From Spirochaetia bacterium UBA6919 (GTDB lineage: Bacteria; Spirochaetota; UBA6919): a stretch of 27,811 bases of DNA. Where the stretch lies: the NCBI GenBank assembly GCA_002450905.1, contig DKAT01000086.1, positions 1 to 27,811 on the forward strand, read 5' to 3'. Below, one piece after another: positions 14,823 through 22,940 of the stretch. Numbering within the stretch: position 1 is the first letter of the stretch; the number at the start of each line of letters is the position of its first letter. The translations under genes were made by a program, and so were the position numbers. The notes under the pieces were generated by a model that ran no database searches, had not been told where the DNA came from, and saw nothing but the letters and a program-made list of their open reading frames with translations.

Positions 14823-17270
14823 ATGAAAAAACTATTATTATCTATAACTCTGCTATTAACGCCTGTAATTAGTTTTGCAGGGGAGGCAGATCTAGTCCTT
14901 CCAAAGTTAAGTAAAGATCAATCATCCTTGCTCACATGGGGTATCCTTATCTGTGTGTTGGGGTTTTTATTTGGTCTTTATCAATTTATGAATGTCAAGA
15001 AAAATAAAGCTCATAAAGCAATGCTTGATGTTTCTGAAACAATTTTTGAAACCTGTAAAACCTATCTTATTCAACAAGGTAAATTTATTGTTATATTATT
15101 CTTATTTATAGCTGCGTGTGTTGCATTCTATTTTGGTTTTTTACAACATTCCGGTGTTAAAGGTGTATTATTGATTCTTTTCTGGACAGTGGTTGGGATC
15201 ATGGGATCCTATGGTGTTGCATGGTTTGGAATTAGGATGAATACTCTTGCTAATAGCCGAATGGCATTTGCATCCCTTGAAAAGAAACCCCTTAAACTGC
15301 TTAATATCCCTTTAGAAGCTGGAATGAGTATTGGTGTTGTTTTAATTTGTGTTGAATTAATTATGATGCTTACCATTCTCTTATTTGTTCCTGTAGAATT
15401 GGCTGGTGCGTGTTTCGTAGGATTTGCAATTGGTGAATCTCTTGGTGCATCAGCACTGCGTATTGCTGGGGGTATTTTCACAAAGATTGCTGACATTGGA
15501 TCCGATTTAATGAAAGTAGTATTTAAAATTGGCGAAGATGATCCACGTAACCCTGGAGTAATTGCAGATTGTACAGGTGATAACGCTGGCGATAGTGTTG
15601 GACCCACTGCTGATGGATTTGAAACATATGGGGTAACAGGTGTAGCATTGATTTCATTTATTGCCCTTGCTGTAGGGACGGGTATGCCAGAAGCTACAAG
15701 GTTTCAATATCAAGCAGAGTTTATCACATGGATATTTGCAATGCGTATCTTGATGATTATCACTTCCATCGTTTCATTCTGGATTAATGGATTTGTAAGT
15801 AATATACTATATAAAAATAAGCAAGATTTAGATTTTGAGAAACCACTTACCCATCTTGTTTGGATAACCTCCATATTATCAATTATTGTAACTTTCATAG
15901 CAAGTTATTTATTGGTTGGCCCAAACAGCGTGATTGGCAAGGCATCAGGTAATTTATGGATGGTACTTTCCGTAATCATCAGTTGTGGTACTCTTGGTGG
16001 TGCAGTTATACCAGAATTTACAAAGATATTTACCAGTACTAAATCAAAGCATGTTAAAGAAATCGTAAATGCAGGTCGTGAGGGAGGTGCGTCTCTTACA
16101 GTACTATCAGGATTTGTAGCAGGGAATTTCAGTGCATTCTGGAAGGGTATGGTATTTTTAGTACTTATGTTTGTCGCTTACATAGCTAGTACATGGGGAT
16201 TAGGCCAATTTATGATCTATTCATCTATATTTGCATTTGGACTTGTAGCCTTCGGATTACTGGGAATGGGTCCTGTGACAATTGCTGTGGATAGTTATGG
16301 TCCAGTTACGGATAATGCCCAATCTGTTTATGAACTTTCATTGATTGAAGAGATTCCAAACATCAGTCAGGAGATTGAAAAGGATTTTGGGTTTAAACCT
16401 GATTTTGATACAGCAAAACACTATCTGGAAGCTAATGACGGAGCTGGAAATACTTTTAAAGCTACTGCTAAACCAGTACTCATCGGTACTGCAGTTGTTG
16501 GAGCTACCACAATGATATTCTCCTTGATTCTGGTTATTAAAAATGTCCTTGGAGTGGATCCTGAAAAAGTATTAAATCTTTTAAATCCCTGGTCAATTCT
16601 TGGTTTTCTAGCTGGTGGTGCTGTGATTTACTGGTTTACAGGTGCTGCAACTCAAGCTGTTACAACAGGAGCCTATCGAGCAGTAGAATATATCAAACGA
16701 AACATTAATCTTGATCCCAATGCAGAAAAGAAAGCATCGATTGAGAAATCAAAAGAGGTTGTGAAAATCTGTACCCAGTATGCTCAAACAGGGATGTTCA
16801 ATATATTCATCGCTATATTTTCCTTTGCACTGGCGTTTGCATTCATAGCAGGATATAAAACTATTGGGGTCGATACCAATACAGCAAACGCAGCCACATC
16901 CTTTTTTATAAGTTATTTGATTTCAATAGCTGTTTTTGGTTTATTCCAGGCGATTTTTATGGCAAATGCCGGTGGAGCTTGGGACAATGCTAAAAAAGTC
17001 GTTGAAGTTGATTTAAAACAGAAGGGGACTGATTTACATGCCGCAACAGTTGTTGGTGATACTGTAGGAGACCCTTTTAAAGATACATCATCTGTAGCAA
17101 TGAATCCTATAATCAAATTTACAACGTTGTTTGGACTGTTAGCCATGGAGATAGCGATATCTGAGAGTTTCAGACCCATTGCTCCCTATATAGGTCTGGG
17201 ATTTTTATTAGTCGCTCTTATATTTGTCTGGAGATCTTTTTATGGTATGAGGATTAAGGTCGGATCTTAA
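14823..17270 (+). CDS. hppA: membrane-bound proton/sodium-translocating pyrophosphatase
   Basis: This 815-residue polytopic enzyme couples hydrolysis of cytoplasmic pyrophosphate to ion pumping. Substrate-site motifs are present: 'DDPRNPGVIAD' (239-249), 'GDNAGDSVGPTAD' (252-264), 'VDSYGPVTDNAQ' (489-500), 'GGAWDNAKK' and 'VGDTVGDPFKD'. The wording 'ADIGSDLM' and 'DCTGDNAGDSVGPTADGFETYG' differs from the common 'ADVGADLVGKVE...DNVGDNVGD' and marks the divergent clade seen in Bacteroidota, Leptospira and relatives. At the 'GNTxxA' site used to tell K+-dependent (Ala) from K+-independent (Lys) enzymes it has Lys546, suggesting K+ independence; the pumped ion cannot be decided. The first ~20 residues look like a cleavable signal peptide ending 'SFAG'. 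It is longer than the usual ~670-770. It has its own promoter and terminator. Confidence 0.95.
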   Translation: MKKLLLSITLLLTPVISFAGEADLVLPKLSKDQSSLLTWGILICVLGFLFGLYQFMNVKKNKAHKAMLDVSETIFETCKTYLIQQGKFIVILFLFIAACVAFYFGFLQHSGVKGVLLILFWTVVGIMGSYGVAWFGIRMNTLANSRMAFASLEKKPLKLLNIPLEAGMSIGVVLICVELIMMLTILLFVPVELAGACFVGFAIGESLGASALRIAGGIFTKIADIGSDLMKVVFKIGEDDPRNPGVIADCTGDNAGDSVGPTADGFETYGVTGVALISFIALAVGTGMPEATRFQYQAEFITWIFAMRILMIITSIVSFWINGFVSNILYKNKQDLDFEKPLTHLVWITSILSIIVTFIASYLLVGPNSVIGKASGNLWMVLSVIISCGTLGGAVIPEFTKIFTSTKSKHVKEIVNAGREGGASLTVLSGFVAGNFSAFWKGMVFLVLMFVAYIASTWGLGQFMIYSSIFAFGLVAFGLLGMGPVTIAVDSYGPVTDNAQSVYELSLIEEIPNISQEIEKDFGFKPDFDTAKHYLEANDGAGNTFKATAKPVLIGTAVVGATTMIFSLILVIKNVLGVDPEKVLNLLNPWSILGFLAGGAVIYWFTGAATQAVTTGAYRAVEYIKRNINLDPNAEKKASIEKSKEVVKICTQYAQTGMFNIFIAIFSFALAFAFIAGYKTIGVDTNTANAATSFFISYLISIAVFGLFQAIFMANAGGAWDNAKKVVEVDLKQKGTDLHAATVVGDTVGDPFKDTSSVAMNPIIKFTTLFGLLAMEIAISESFRPIAPYIGLGFLLVALIFVWRSFYGMRIKVGS

Positions 17271-17293
17271 TTCTATATAATTTATTAATTGAC

Positions 17294-17360
17294 GTGATGA
17301 AGTGTTTCATTCTATATTTCAAAATTATTTGGAGCACTTCATTATAATATTTCTTTATTT
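17294..17360 (+). terminator. long-stem terminator of hppA
   Basis: ATGAAGTG (17297-17304) is perfectly complementary to CACTTCAT (17335-17342). The stem can extend inward by four more pairs including G-U wobbles, enclosing a 22-nt loop. It starts 26 nt past the hppA stop and is followed by a T-rich tract. This separates hppA from the znu operon. The loop is larger than in most intrinsic terminators. Confidence 0.55.
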
Positions 17361-17487
17361 ATTGTTATTTTAATCCATAGAATATTCATAAGCTATTCAA
17401 TTTTTTTCATCTAAAATATAAAATATCACATCTATTTCATTCTATTTATTATATTTTCTTTATTGAAAATTGTTGGGAATCAGTCAT

Positions 17488-18402
17488 ATGCCCAGATTAG
17501 TTTATTTGTTAATAATACTTAATTTTATTTTACTTACAACTTGTTCCCAAGAGAAAAATATTTCAAAAACAAATAATAAGATTCAAATCATTACGAGTTT
17601 ATTTCCTGTTAGCGATATCGTTAAAAATATTTCTGGTCAACAAAACGTCGATTTCATATTACCACCCGGTGTTAGTCCTCATGATTTTGAGCCAAACCCT
17701 AATCAATTAAAAAAATATGCAAATGTGAAATTGATTATACTCATCGGAGGAGATATCGATGAATGGGTTCTTAAATTATTAAGTAATTTAAAATATAAAA
17801 ATGATTTAAGAATTATTAACCTCCACTCAAGTATCATTAAATCAAACTACTATAAAATCCATCTGACAAAAGAATATCATCCTCATGATGACCCTCATAT
17901 CTGGCTTGATCCCATATTAGTACAGGAAATGGTCAAGATTATCACAAAGGAACTGATTTTATTGAATCCCAAAGAAAAATCTCGTTATAATCAAAATAGG
18001 GATAAATATTTAAAACAACTTAATGAATTAAATACTAAAATAATAGATACTTTATCTCATTTCAAAAAAAAAGATTACATCTCTTATCATGGTGCTTTTG
18101 ATTATTTTTCAAGGAGATATGGATTGAATACTTTAATTGTGATTAAACGGTCTGTAAATAAGGAATTATCAGTAATTGAAATGAAAAAGATTATCCACAC
18201 AGGAAAAAAAAATAAAATCCAATATATTGTTACAGAACCCCAACTGAATCCAAAAGAGGCTTTAGTAATTGCTGAAGAATTAGATGCCAAAATAATAACT
18301 ATCGATCCCATAGGTGATCCAAGAGATCCCTCAAAGAATACATATATCCGGCTAATGGAGTATAATCTTAATATTTTTAAAAAAATATTTGAAGGCAGAT
18401 AA
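17488..18402 (+). CDS. znuA: zinc/manganese-type ABC transporter substrate-binding lipoprotein (ZnuA/TroA family)
   Basis: This 304-residue protein is the cluster A-I metal-binding receptor of an ABC importer. A hydrophobic signal ends in 'LLTTC' (Cys19), so it is probably lipid-anchored. The four predicted metal ligands are H65 (SPHDFEP), H137 (PHIWLDP), H201 (YHGAF) and D273 (TIDPIGDP). The third ligand is His, as in ZnuA and Treponema TroA; Mn-type receptors such as PsaA have Glu there, so zinc is favoured. The His-rich loop of many ZnuA proteins is reduced to 'HPHDDPH' (131-137). The frame is open to a TTG at 17470, but the ATG at 17488 gives a normal signal peptide; a GGGA lies 9 nt before it. 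First gene of znuA-znuC-znuB. No convincing Zur or TroR operator was seen upstream. Confidence 0.9.
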   Translation: MPRLVYLLIILNFILLTTCSQEKNISKTNNKIQIITSLFPVSDIVKNISGQQNVDFILPPGVSPHDFEPNPNQLKKYANVKLIILIGGDIDEWVLKLLSNLKYKNDLRIINLHSSIIKSNYYKIHLTKEYHPHDDPHIWLDPILVQEMVKIITKELILLNPKEKSRYNQNRDKYLKQLNELNTKIIDTLSHFKKKDYISYHGAFDYFSRRYGLNTLIVIKRSVNKELSVIEMKKIIHTGKKNKIQYIVTEPQLNPKEALVIAEELDAKIITIDPIGDPRDPSKNTYIRLMEYNLNIFKKIFEGR

Positions 18403-18403
18403 G

Positions 18404-19165
18404 ATGATTTCTTTTCATAAAGTCGATTTTAATTTTAAAAATAATTATATCCTTCAAAAAATTAATTTGGAGGTGGAGGAGGGGATATTTCTAGGACTTA
18501 TTGGGCCCAACGGCGGTGGGAAAACGACTCTTCTGAAATTATTACTTGGCTTGATAAAAGGGTATACAGGAGATATTAAAGTATTTAACAAGCCACCCCA
18601 TCAACTTACGAAACAAAGGCCATGGATCGGATATTATCCTCAGAAGCAGAATATTAATTGGAATTTCCCTATCTCAGTATCGGAAGTAGTTCTCATGGGA
18701 GTTATCCCTAAAACAGGTATTTTTAAATCTATTATAAAAGAAGATAGGGAATATGCTGATCATTTATTGGACATTTTAAATCTTTATCCTCATAAAAATA
18801 AATCCATCGGACAATTATCTGGGGGACAGCAGCAAAAAGCCTTTTTAGCCCGTGCACTGGTTTCTAAACCCAAATTACTTATTCTCGATGAGCCGACTTC
18901 AAATCTTGATACCACTAGCCAACTTCATTTTGTGAATCAGATTATAAAATTGAAAGAGGATTTTAATCTTACCGTGATAATGGTTTCTCATGATGTGAAT
19001 TCTCTTGCCAATAATGCAGATAAATTAGTATGTCTTAATAGATCAATCCATTTTTGTGATAAATCAGAACTTATAACCCATGAAATGATTGAGCATGCCT
19101 ATACATGTGAATTAGAGACATTTCGTTATAACCGACAAAAACTCCATGGGATATACCATGATTGA
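18404..19165 (+). CDS. znuC: zinc-type ABC transporter ATP-binding protein
   Basis: This 253-residue ATPase has Walker A 'GPNGGGKTT', Q-loop 'YYPQKQNINWNFPIS' (typical of the metal ABC family), signature 'LSGGQQQKAFLARAL', Walker B 'LLILDEPTSNLD' and H-loop 'VSHD'. It powers the importer with ZnuA and ZnuB. The frame is open to a TTG at 18389, but GAAGG at 18391-18395 sits 8 nt before the ATG at 18404, which is 1 nt after the znuA stop. The close spacing shows coupled expression. Confidence 0.93.
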   Translation: MISFHKVDFNFKNNYILQKINLEVEEGIFLGLIGPNGGGKTTLLKLLLGLIKGYTGDIKVFNKPPHQLTKQRPWIGYYPQKQNINWNFPISVSEVVLMGVIPKTGIFKSIIKEDREYADHLLDILNLYPHKNKSIGQLSGGQQQKAFLARALVSKPKLLILDEPTSNLDTTSQLHFVNQIIKLKEDFNLTVIMVSHDVNSLANNADKLVCLNRSIHFCDKSELITHEMIEHAYTCELETFRYNRQKLHGIYHD

Positions 19166-19994
19166 ATTCTTTCAGGATATAATAACTTACCAATTTCTTC
19201 AACGAGCCCTCATTGCAGGATTTATTGTTGGGATCACCTGTTCTGTATTATCAAGTTTTGTCATATTAAAGAAAATGGCTTTTATAGGTCATGGAATCAG
19301 TCATGGTGCCTTCGGTGGAGTTGCTCTTGGATTGCTTTTAGGAATTAATATTAGTCTGAGTGCTTTAGTATTCTCTTTAGTAGTATCGATCTTAATCTGG
19401 TTGTTCAGTAGAAAAAAACGCATTTCTGAAGATAGTGCAATTGGTATATTACTTGTTACATCCATGGCGCTTGGGATATTATTTCTGGGATTTCGAAAGC
19501 AGTATACTTATGATGTATTTGGATATTTGTTTGGAAATATTTTAGCTGTAGATACTAATGATATCTATATTATTTCATTTACAGGAATAGTCATTATTGG
19601 AATCATAGTTCTTTTTTTCAAAGAGTTTTTATATTACTTGTTTGACCCGGAATCTGCTGCTGTTGGGGGATTAAAAGTTGATGTCTATCATTTTCTGTTA
19701 CTCACCCTCTTATCCATGACCATTGTCATATCCATTAAGGTTGTGGGGATTATTTTAGTATCAGCTTATCTTGTAATCTCTGGTTCCACAGCTTATTTGA
19801 TCTCCAATCGGATTAAAGTAATGATCTGGATATCCATTGTGGTCGGTATGCTCTCTTCATTAGTAGGCTTGTATTTATCCAATGCATACGGGCTACCGTC
19901 AGGGGCAGTGATTGTCCTTGTGATGACATTATTTTTTTTAATTGCTCTTGGATATAACACCTGGAAGAAATATGCTTTCAAGTTAGATGAATAG
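19158..19994 (+). CDS. znuB: zinc-type ABC transporter permease
   Basis: This membrane protein of the ABC-3 family forms the translocation channel. It is strongly hydrophobic with about eight or nine helices and the family motifs 'LKKMAFIGHGISHGAFGGVALG', split here as 'KKMAFIGHGISHG' and 'AFGGVALG', and 'FDPESAAVGGL'. It overlaps the znuC end by 8 nt. An earlier in-frame ATG at 19146 has no ribosome-binding site; GGGA at 19148-19151 lies 6 nt before ATG 19158, so that start gives a 278-residue protein. Either start leaves all helices intact. Confidence 0.92.
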   Translation: MIEFFQDIITYQFLQRALIAGFIVGITCSVLSSFVILKKMAFIGHGISHGAFGGVALGLLLGINISLSALVFSLVVSILIWLFSRKKRISEDSAIGILLVTSMALGILFLGFRKQYTYDVFGYLFGNILAVDTNDIYIISFTGIVIIGIIVLFFKEFLYYLFDPESAAVGGLKVDVYHFLLLTLLSMTIVISIKVVGIILVSAYLVISGSTAYLISNRIKVMIWISIVVGMLSSLVGLYLSNAYGLPSGAVIVLVMTLFFLIALGYNTWKKYAFKLDE

Positions 19995-20005
19995 ATGGAA
20001 ATAGG

Positions 20006-20842
20006 ATGATTGTCACGGGAGATGGTTCTGTAACCCTTTATTCTGACGTATATAATGAGCATTATCACTCTATGACAGGTGCTTATGAAGAAGCTCTGCA
20101 TAAATTTGTCTATCCATCCAATGTTTTGGAGTTATCTCTTCACAGAGAAGTAAGAATCTTGGATATCTGTTTTGGTTTGGGTTACAATTCCCTTGTGACT
20201 CTTGAGATGGCTATAAACTCCTATCCCATCCATATCACAGCGATAGAAATGGATTATCACCTGATTCATAAGATAAAATCCATAGAATATAAGAATCCAT
20301 CCTGGTCTGAGGTATGTTTTGAGACCTATAAAAATAAAATATCCTTTTATAGAAACGGGAAAATAGAACTTCTTATTGGGGATGCCAGGGATGTGGTGAA
20401 GAATCTTGAATCTACATACGATATTATCTATCTTGATCCATTTTCTACCCTGAAGAATACTGAGTTGTGGACTTATGATTTTTTTAAGTTACTTAAATCT
20501 AAATTATTTACTCATGGATTGATTGTCACTTATTCCAGTGCCCTACCTGTACGGAGCGGGTTGTTACGAAACGGATATAATGTCTATACCACACAGCCTA
20601 TTGGCAGAAGAAGAGGAGGAACTTTAGCCAGCTTGAAACCTTATTCAGATGGAATTGAACTCAGTTTAAAAGATAAATACCTTTTAGAGTATTCCGACGG
20701 GAAGCTTCCCTATAGGGATAAAAGTCTTAATGGTAATTGCCTGGATATCCTTTCAAGACGAAAATCACTTGTTCAATATCTGATTCAAAAGAATAAGATA
20801 AAGAAAGTGAAGGATTGTTATAGAGATATGGCTTCTATATGA
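20006..20842 (+). CDS. stand-alone MnmC2-like tRNA methyltransferase (Methyltransf_30 / DUF752)
   Basis: This 278-residue protein resembles the methyltransferase half of MnmC, which completes 5-methylaminomethyl-uridine at the tRNA wobble position. Supporting blocks are the N-terminal 'DGSVTLYSDVYNEHYHSMTGAYEE' region, split as 'DGSVTLYSDVYNEHY' and 'GAYEEALHKFV', the SAM-binding 'ILDICFGLGYNSL' (51-63), 'LLIGDARDVV' (122-131), and 'LDPFSTLKNTELWT' (143-156), which matches the family's 'DxFxxxKNxxxW'. The FAD-dependent MnmC1 oxidase domain is absent, as reported for the Aquifex DUF752 protein. It starts 11 nt after znuB and is probably in the znu transcript; a functional link with zinc is not obvious. 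GGA lies 6 nt before the ATG, so translation may partly depend on znuB. Confidence 0.78.
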   Translation: MIVTGDGSVTLYSDVYNEHYHSMTGAYEEALHKFVYPSNVLELSLHREVRILDICFGLGYNSLVTLEMAINSYPIHITAIEMDYHLIHKIKSIEYKNPSWSEVCFETYKNKISFYRNGKIELLIGDARDVVKNLESTYDIIYLDPFSTLKNTELWTYDFFKLLKSKLFTHGLIVTYSSALPVRSGLLRNGYNVYTTQPIGRRRGGTLASLKPYSDGIELSLKDKYLLEYSDGKLPYRDKSLNGNCLDILSRRKSLVQYLIQKNKIKKVKDCYRDMASI

Positions 20843-20846
20843 TTGA

Positions 20847-21107
20847 TTAATTATTTAGCCCGCATCCACCGCTACCGCACTGAGAAGCTCCACAGCCAGA
20901 AGGTGCACTGGATGGCTGAGGCTTATTCTTATAATCGGTTGAATAGAACCCAGAACCTTTGAATATTACTCCCATTCCCCCGCTCACCATTTTTTGAACA
21001 GTGTGATCCCCGCATTCGGGACATTCTTTAATGGGTTCTGCTGTAATAGACTGGAACTTTTCGAACTCGTGATCGCAGCTTGTACACTTGTAATCGTATG
21101 TAGGCAT
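20847..21107 (-). CDS. FmdB-type zinc-ribbon regulatory protein
   Basis: This 86-residue protein has the FmdB/CxxC_CxxC_SSSS pattern: 'MPTYDYKCTSCDHEFE' with C8/C11 and 'CPECG' with C29/C32, followed by 'VQKMVSGGMGVIFKGSGFYSTDY'. The tail is rich in Gly, Ser and Cys. Such proteins are widespread; a role in zinc-ribbon-mediated regulation has been proposed, but the function is not settled. It has a perfect AGGAGG 6 nt before its ATG. It converges on the MnmC2-like gene with only 4 nt between stop codons. Confidence 0.9.
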   Translation of the reverse strand: MPTYDYKCTSCDHEFEKFQSITAEPIKECPECGDHTVQKMVSGGMGVIFKGSGFYSTDYKNKPQPSSAPSGCGASQCGSGGCGLNN

Positions 21108-21298
21108 GAAATCCTCCTGAAAATGATTTCTAAATGATATATCAATGTTTATTAATTTTCATCAAAATATAGAATACCCTATCAAATATAACATCCTTAT
21201 GGAATATCGTCAATCCATTTATAAATGAAAACAAGGAAAGATTATAATTTATAAAAAAATAAGTGTATGATATTTTGTAAACATAATTTGATAAATTC
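21108..21298. other. intergenic region upstream of the zinc-ribbon gene
   Basis: The 191-bp region contains the AGGAGG of the zinc-ribbon gene at its left edge. Nothing else was recognised; no hairpin with a T-run follows the globin gene on the minus strand, so readthrough from the globin gene is possible. Confidence 0.35.
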
Positions 21299-21727
21299 TT
21301 ATTTATTGATCAGCCATTTTGAGATGATATCTAAAAAATCCTTAAAAATATTGATCTGATCTTTGGGAAAATTGTATTTTTTTTCGGCGTTTTCTAAAAC
21401 TTCATAAAAACAATTTAACCAGATGTCTCTGGCTTCCTTATCAATTGGGAATGGCTTGTGACGATTTTGGAGATTGGGACTCCCATATTTATCCTGATAG
21501 CGGTTAGGCCCACCCAATATTTGGATGAAGAAATCTGCAGATCTTCGGGATGATGAAATCATATCTTCTTGAAACATAAATCGTATTTTTGATTTCTCCA
21601 ATTGAAGATAAAAATCCTCCAACATCTTATATATATTTTCCTCCCCCATTTGATGATAAATATTTCGGTCAGGCCAGGTAACAGGGGGGTGGGCATGAGC
21701 AATTCTTAATAAATTATCGTTTTCCAT
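21299..21727 (-). CDS. group II truncated haemoglobin
   Basis: This 142-residue protein matches 2/2 (truncated) globins of group II (TrHbO type). The block 'FFIQILGGPNRYQDKYGSP' carries the 'LGGP..Y...YG.P' hallmark, 'NRHKPFPID' supplies the proximal haem ligand H90, and W103 in 'DIWLNC' is the conserved TrpG8. These haem proteins bind oxygen and related ligands and often protect against oxidative or nitrosative stress. The first ~25 residues ('AHAHPPVTWPD') form a short extension. Its ribosome-binding site, AAAGGAGGT just upstream, is the strongest in the window, suggesting efficient translation. Confidence 0.88.
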   Translation of the reverse strand: MENDNLLRIAHAHPPVTWPDRNIYHQMGEENIYKMLEDFYLQLEKSKIRFMFQEDMISSSRRSADFFIQILGGPNRYQDKYGSPNLQNRHKPFPIDKEARDIWLNCFYEVLENAEKKYNFPKDQINIFKDFLDIISKWLINK

Positions 21728-22094
21728 AAAATACCTCCTTTCTATACTAAAACTCTTTTAAAATTGAAGTCGTAATATTAATGCTGTCATAGTGAGGCTC
21801 TCGAACCATGTTTCTAAGGATTTCAAATTTAAAAAGTTACCAGTATATATGATGAAACAACATAAGATTTTTTATTTATTTCAATATCAAATATAACAAA
21901 ATATTCATTTTACTTGTCTCTGATGAAAATTGTCAATTTCTTTAAATCGATTTATATTGGAGTAAATTATTATTTTGACTTGGAAAAAATAAAAGAAATC
22001 TATATTTTTGCTACCGAATTAATAAAATAAACACGATAATATCACAGCAGAATGATAATTAAATTTGTTAACTATTTGAAATCTGGCAAAAATT
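21728..22094. other. divergent intergenic region (globin / helical protein)
   Basis: This 367-bp AT-rich region lies between divergent genes. Its left edge carries the globin gene's AAGGAGGT. On the plus strand TTGACT at 21975-21980 has a TATATT only after a 20-bp gap (22001-22006), so a promoter there is doubtful. No RNA gene, repeat or open frame was recognised. Confidence 0.4.
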
Positions 22095-22898
22095 ATGAAA
22101 AGTAAATTATCACAAAAAGAGCAACGTCAAATTATAGATAAATTAAGAAATGAGTATTTTGAGTATGCAAAAAAATACAGTCCTAAAATATTTGATATAA
22201 ATCCTTTTGAAGAACGTTTGCAATATGTATTAAAAAAAGGATTTAATATAGATGCCTTTCTCCTGACAGAAATTACTACCCTTGAACAGGTAAAACAAAC
22301 AGTAGAACAACGGATTGAAAGAACACAAAATCGTTTTATTAATAAGGTAGATAAGATCATTGAGGAGAATAATAAAAAAATCGCCCAATACCCTGAATAT
22401 ATTATCCATCCCAAAGCATCTTCTGAGCTTCAAAAATTGCTAGGGGCTCTAAATTCATTTACTCATCAAGACTTTCACATTATTGAGCATATCATTTTAT
22501 CACAAAAAGATCAGTCTATCAAAACAAAATGGGATGCATTTATAGAAAAGATTAATTTTTATATACTTGAAAGAAATCAGCGGTTTGCACCTCGGATAGA
22601 AGACCACATTCTGCTGTTGAATCGAAAAAATATTGATCACAGCGAAATCGAATTGGCTGAAAAGCATTTTATAAAAGATATTGCATTATTCTTAAATGAC
22701 ATCAAAGATTATCTTATCTTAATAACGTATAATAATGTCTTGAGTGAATATGAAAAAATATTCCAATCCCATGAGATTTCAATAGAAAGTTCAAAGCAAT
22801 ATTCAGGAAAGTCATACAAAGAAATCCTGATTAAAATTATTCAAAATCTAAAGAATATCATCAATGATTTTCGATTACAAGAAATCAGAAGTCGATAA
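22095..22898 (+). CDS. unrecognised helical cytoplasmic protein
   Basis: I do not recognise this 267-residue protein. It has no signal peptide or membrane segment, is highly charged and rich in Lys, Glu, Ile and Gln, and reads as mostly alpha-helical, with possible coiled-coil at about 60-95 ('EQVKQTVEQRIERTQNRF'). It lacks catalytic-looking motifs and cysteines. It starts without a good Shine-Dalgarno and ends 42 nt before the mechanosensitive-channel gene on the same strand, so cotranscription is likely and a link to membrane stress is conceivable, but no function should be assigned. Codon use looks like that of its neighbours. Confidence 0.7.
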   Translation: MKSKLSQKEQRQIIDKLRNEYFEYAKKYSPKIFDINPFEERLQYVLKKGFNIDAFLLTEITTLEQVKQTVEQRIERTQNRFINKVDKIIEENNKKIAQYPEYIIHPKASSELQKLLGALNSFTHQDFHIIEHIILSQKDQSIKTKWDAFIEKINFYILERNQRFAPRIEDHILLLNRKNIDHSEIELAEKHFIKDIALFLNDIKDYLILITYNNVLSEYEKIFQSHEISIESSKQYSGKSYKEILIKIIQNLKNIINDFRLQEIRSR

Positions 22899-22940
22899 AA
22901 ATATTTTATGCGATTTATTATTCTGTAAGCAGGAGGTGGA

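Noticed and set aside
15209..15607. 132-codon open frame on the minus strand inside hppA
   Set aside because: It is a shadow of the well-conserved hppA coding frame, with no family resemblance or ribosome-binding site.
17343..17487. Zur or TroR operator upstream of znuA
   Set aside because: Only short AT-rich partial palindromes are present, none convincing.
18389..18403. TTG start for znuC at 18389
   Set aside because: The TTG overlaps znuA and the GAAGG site that serves ATG 18404.
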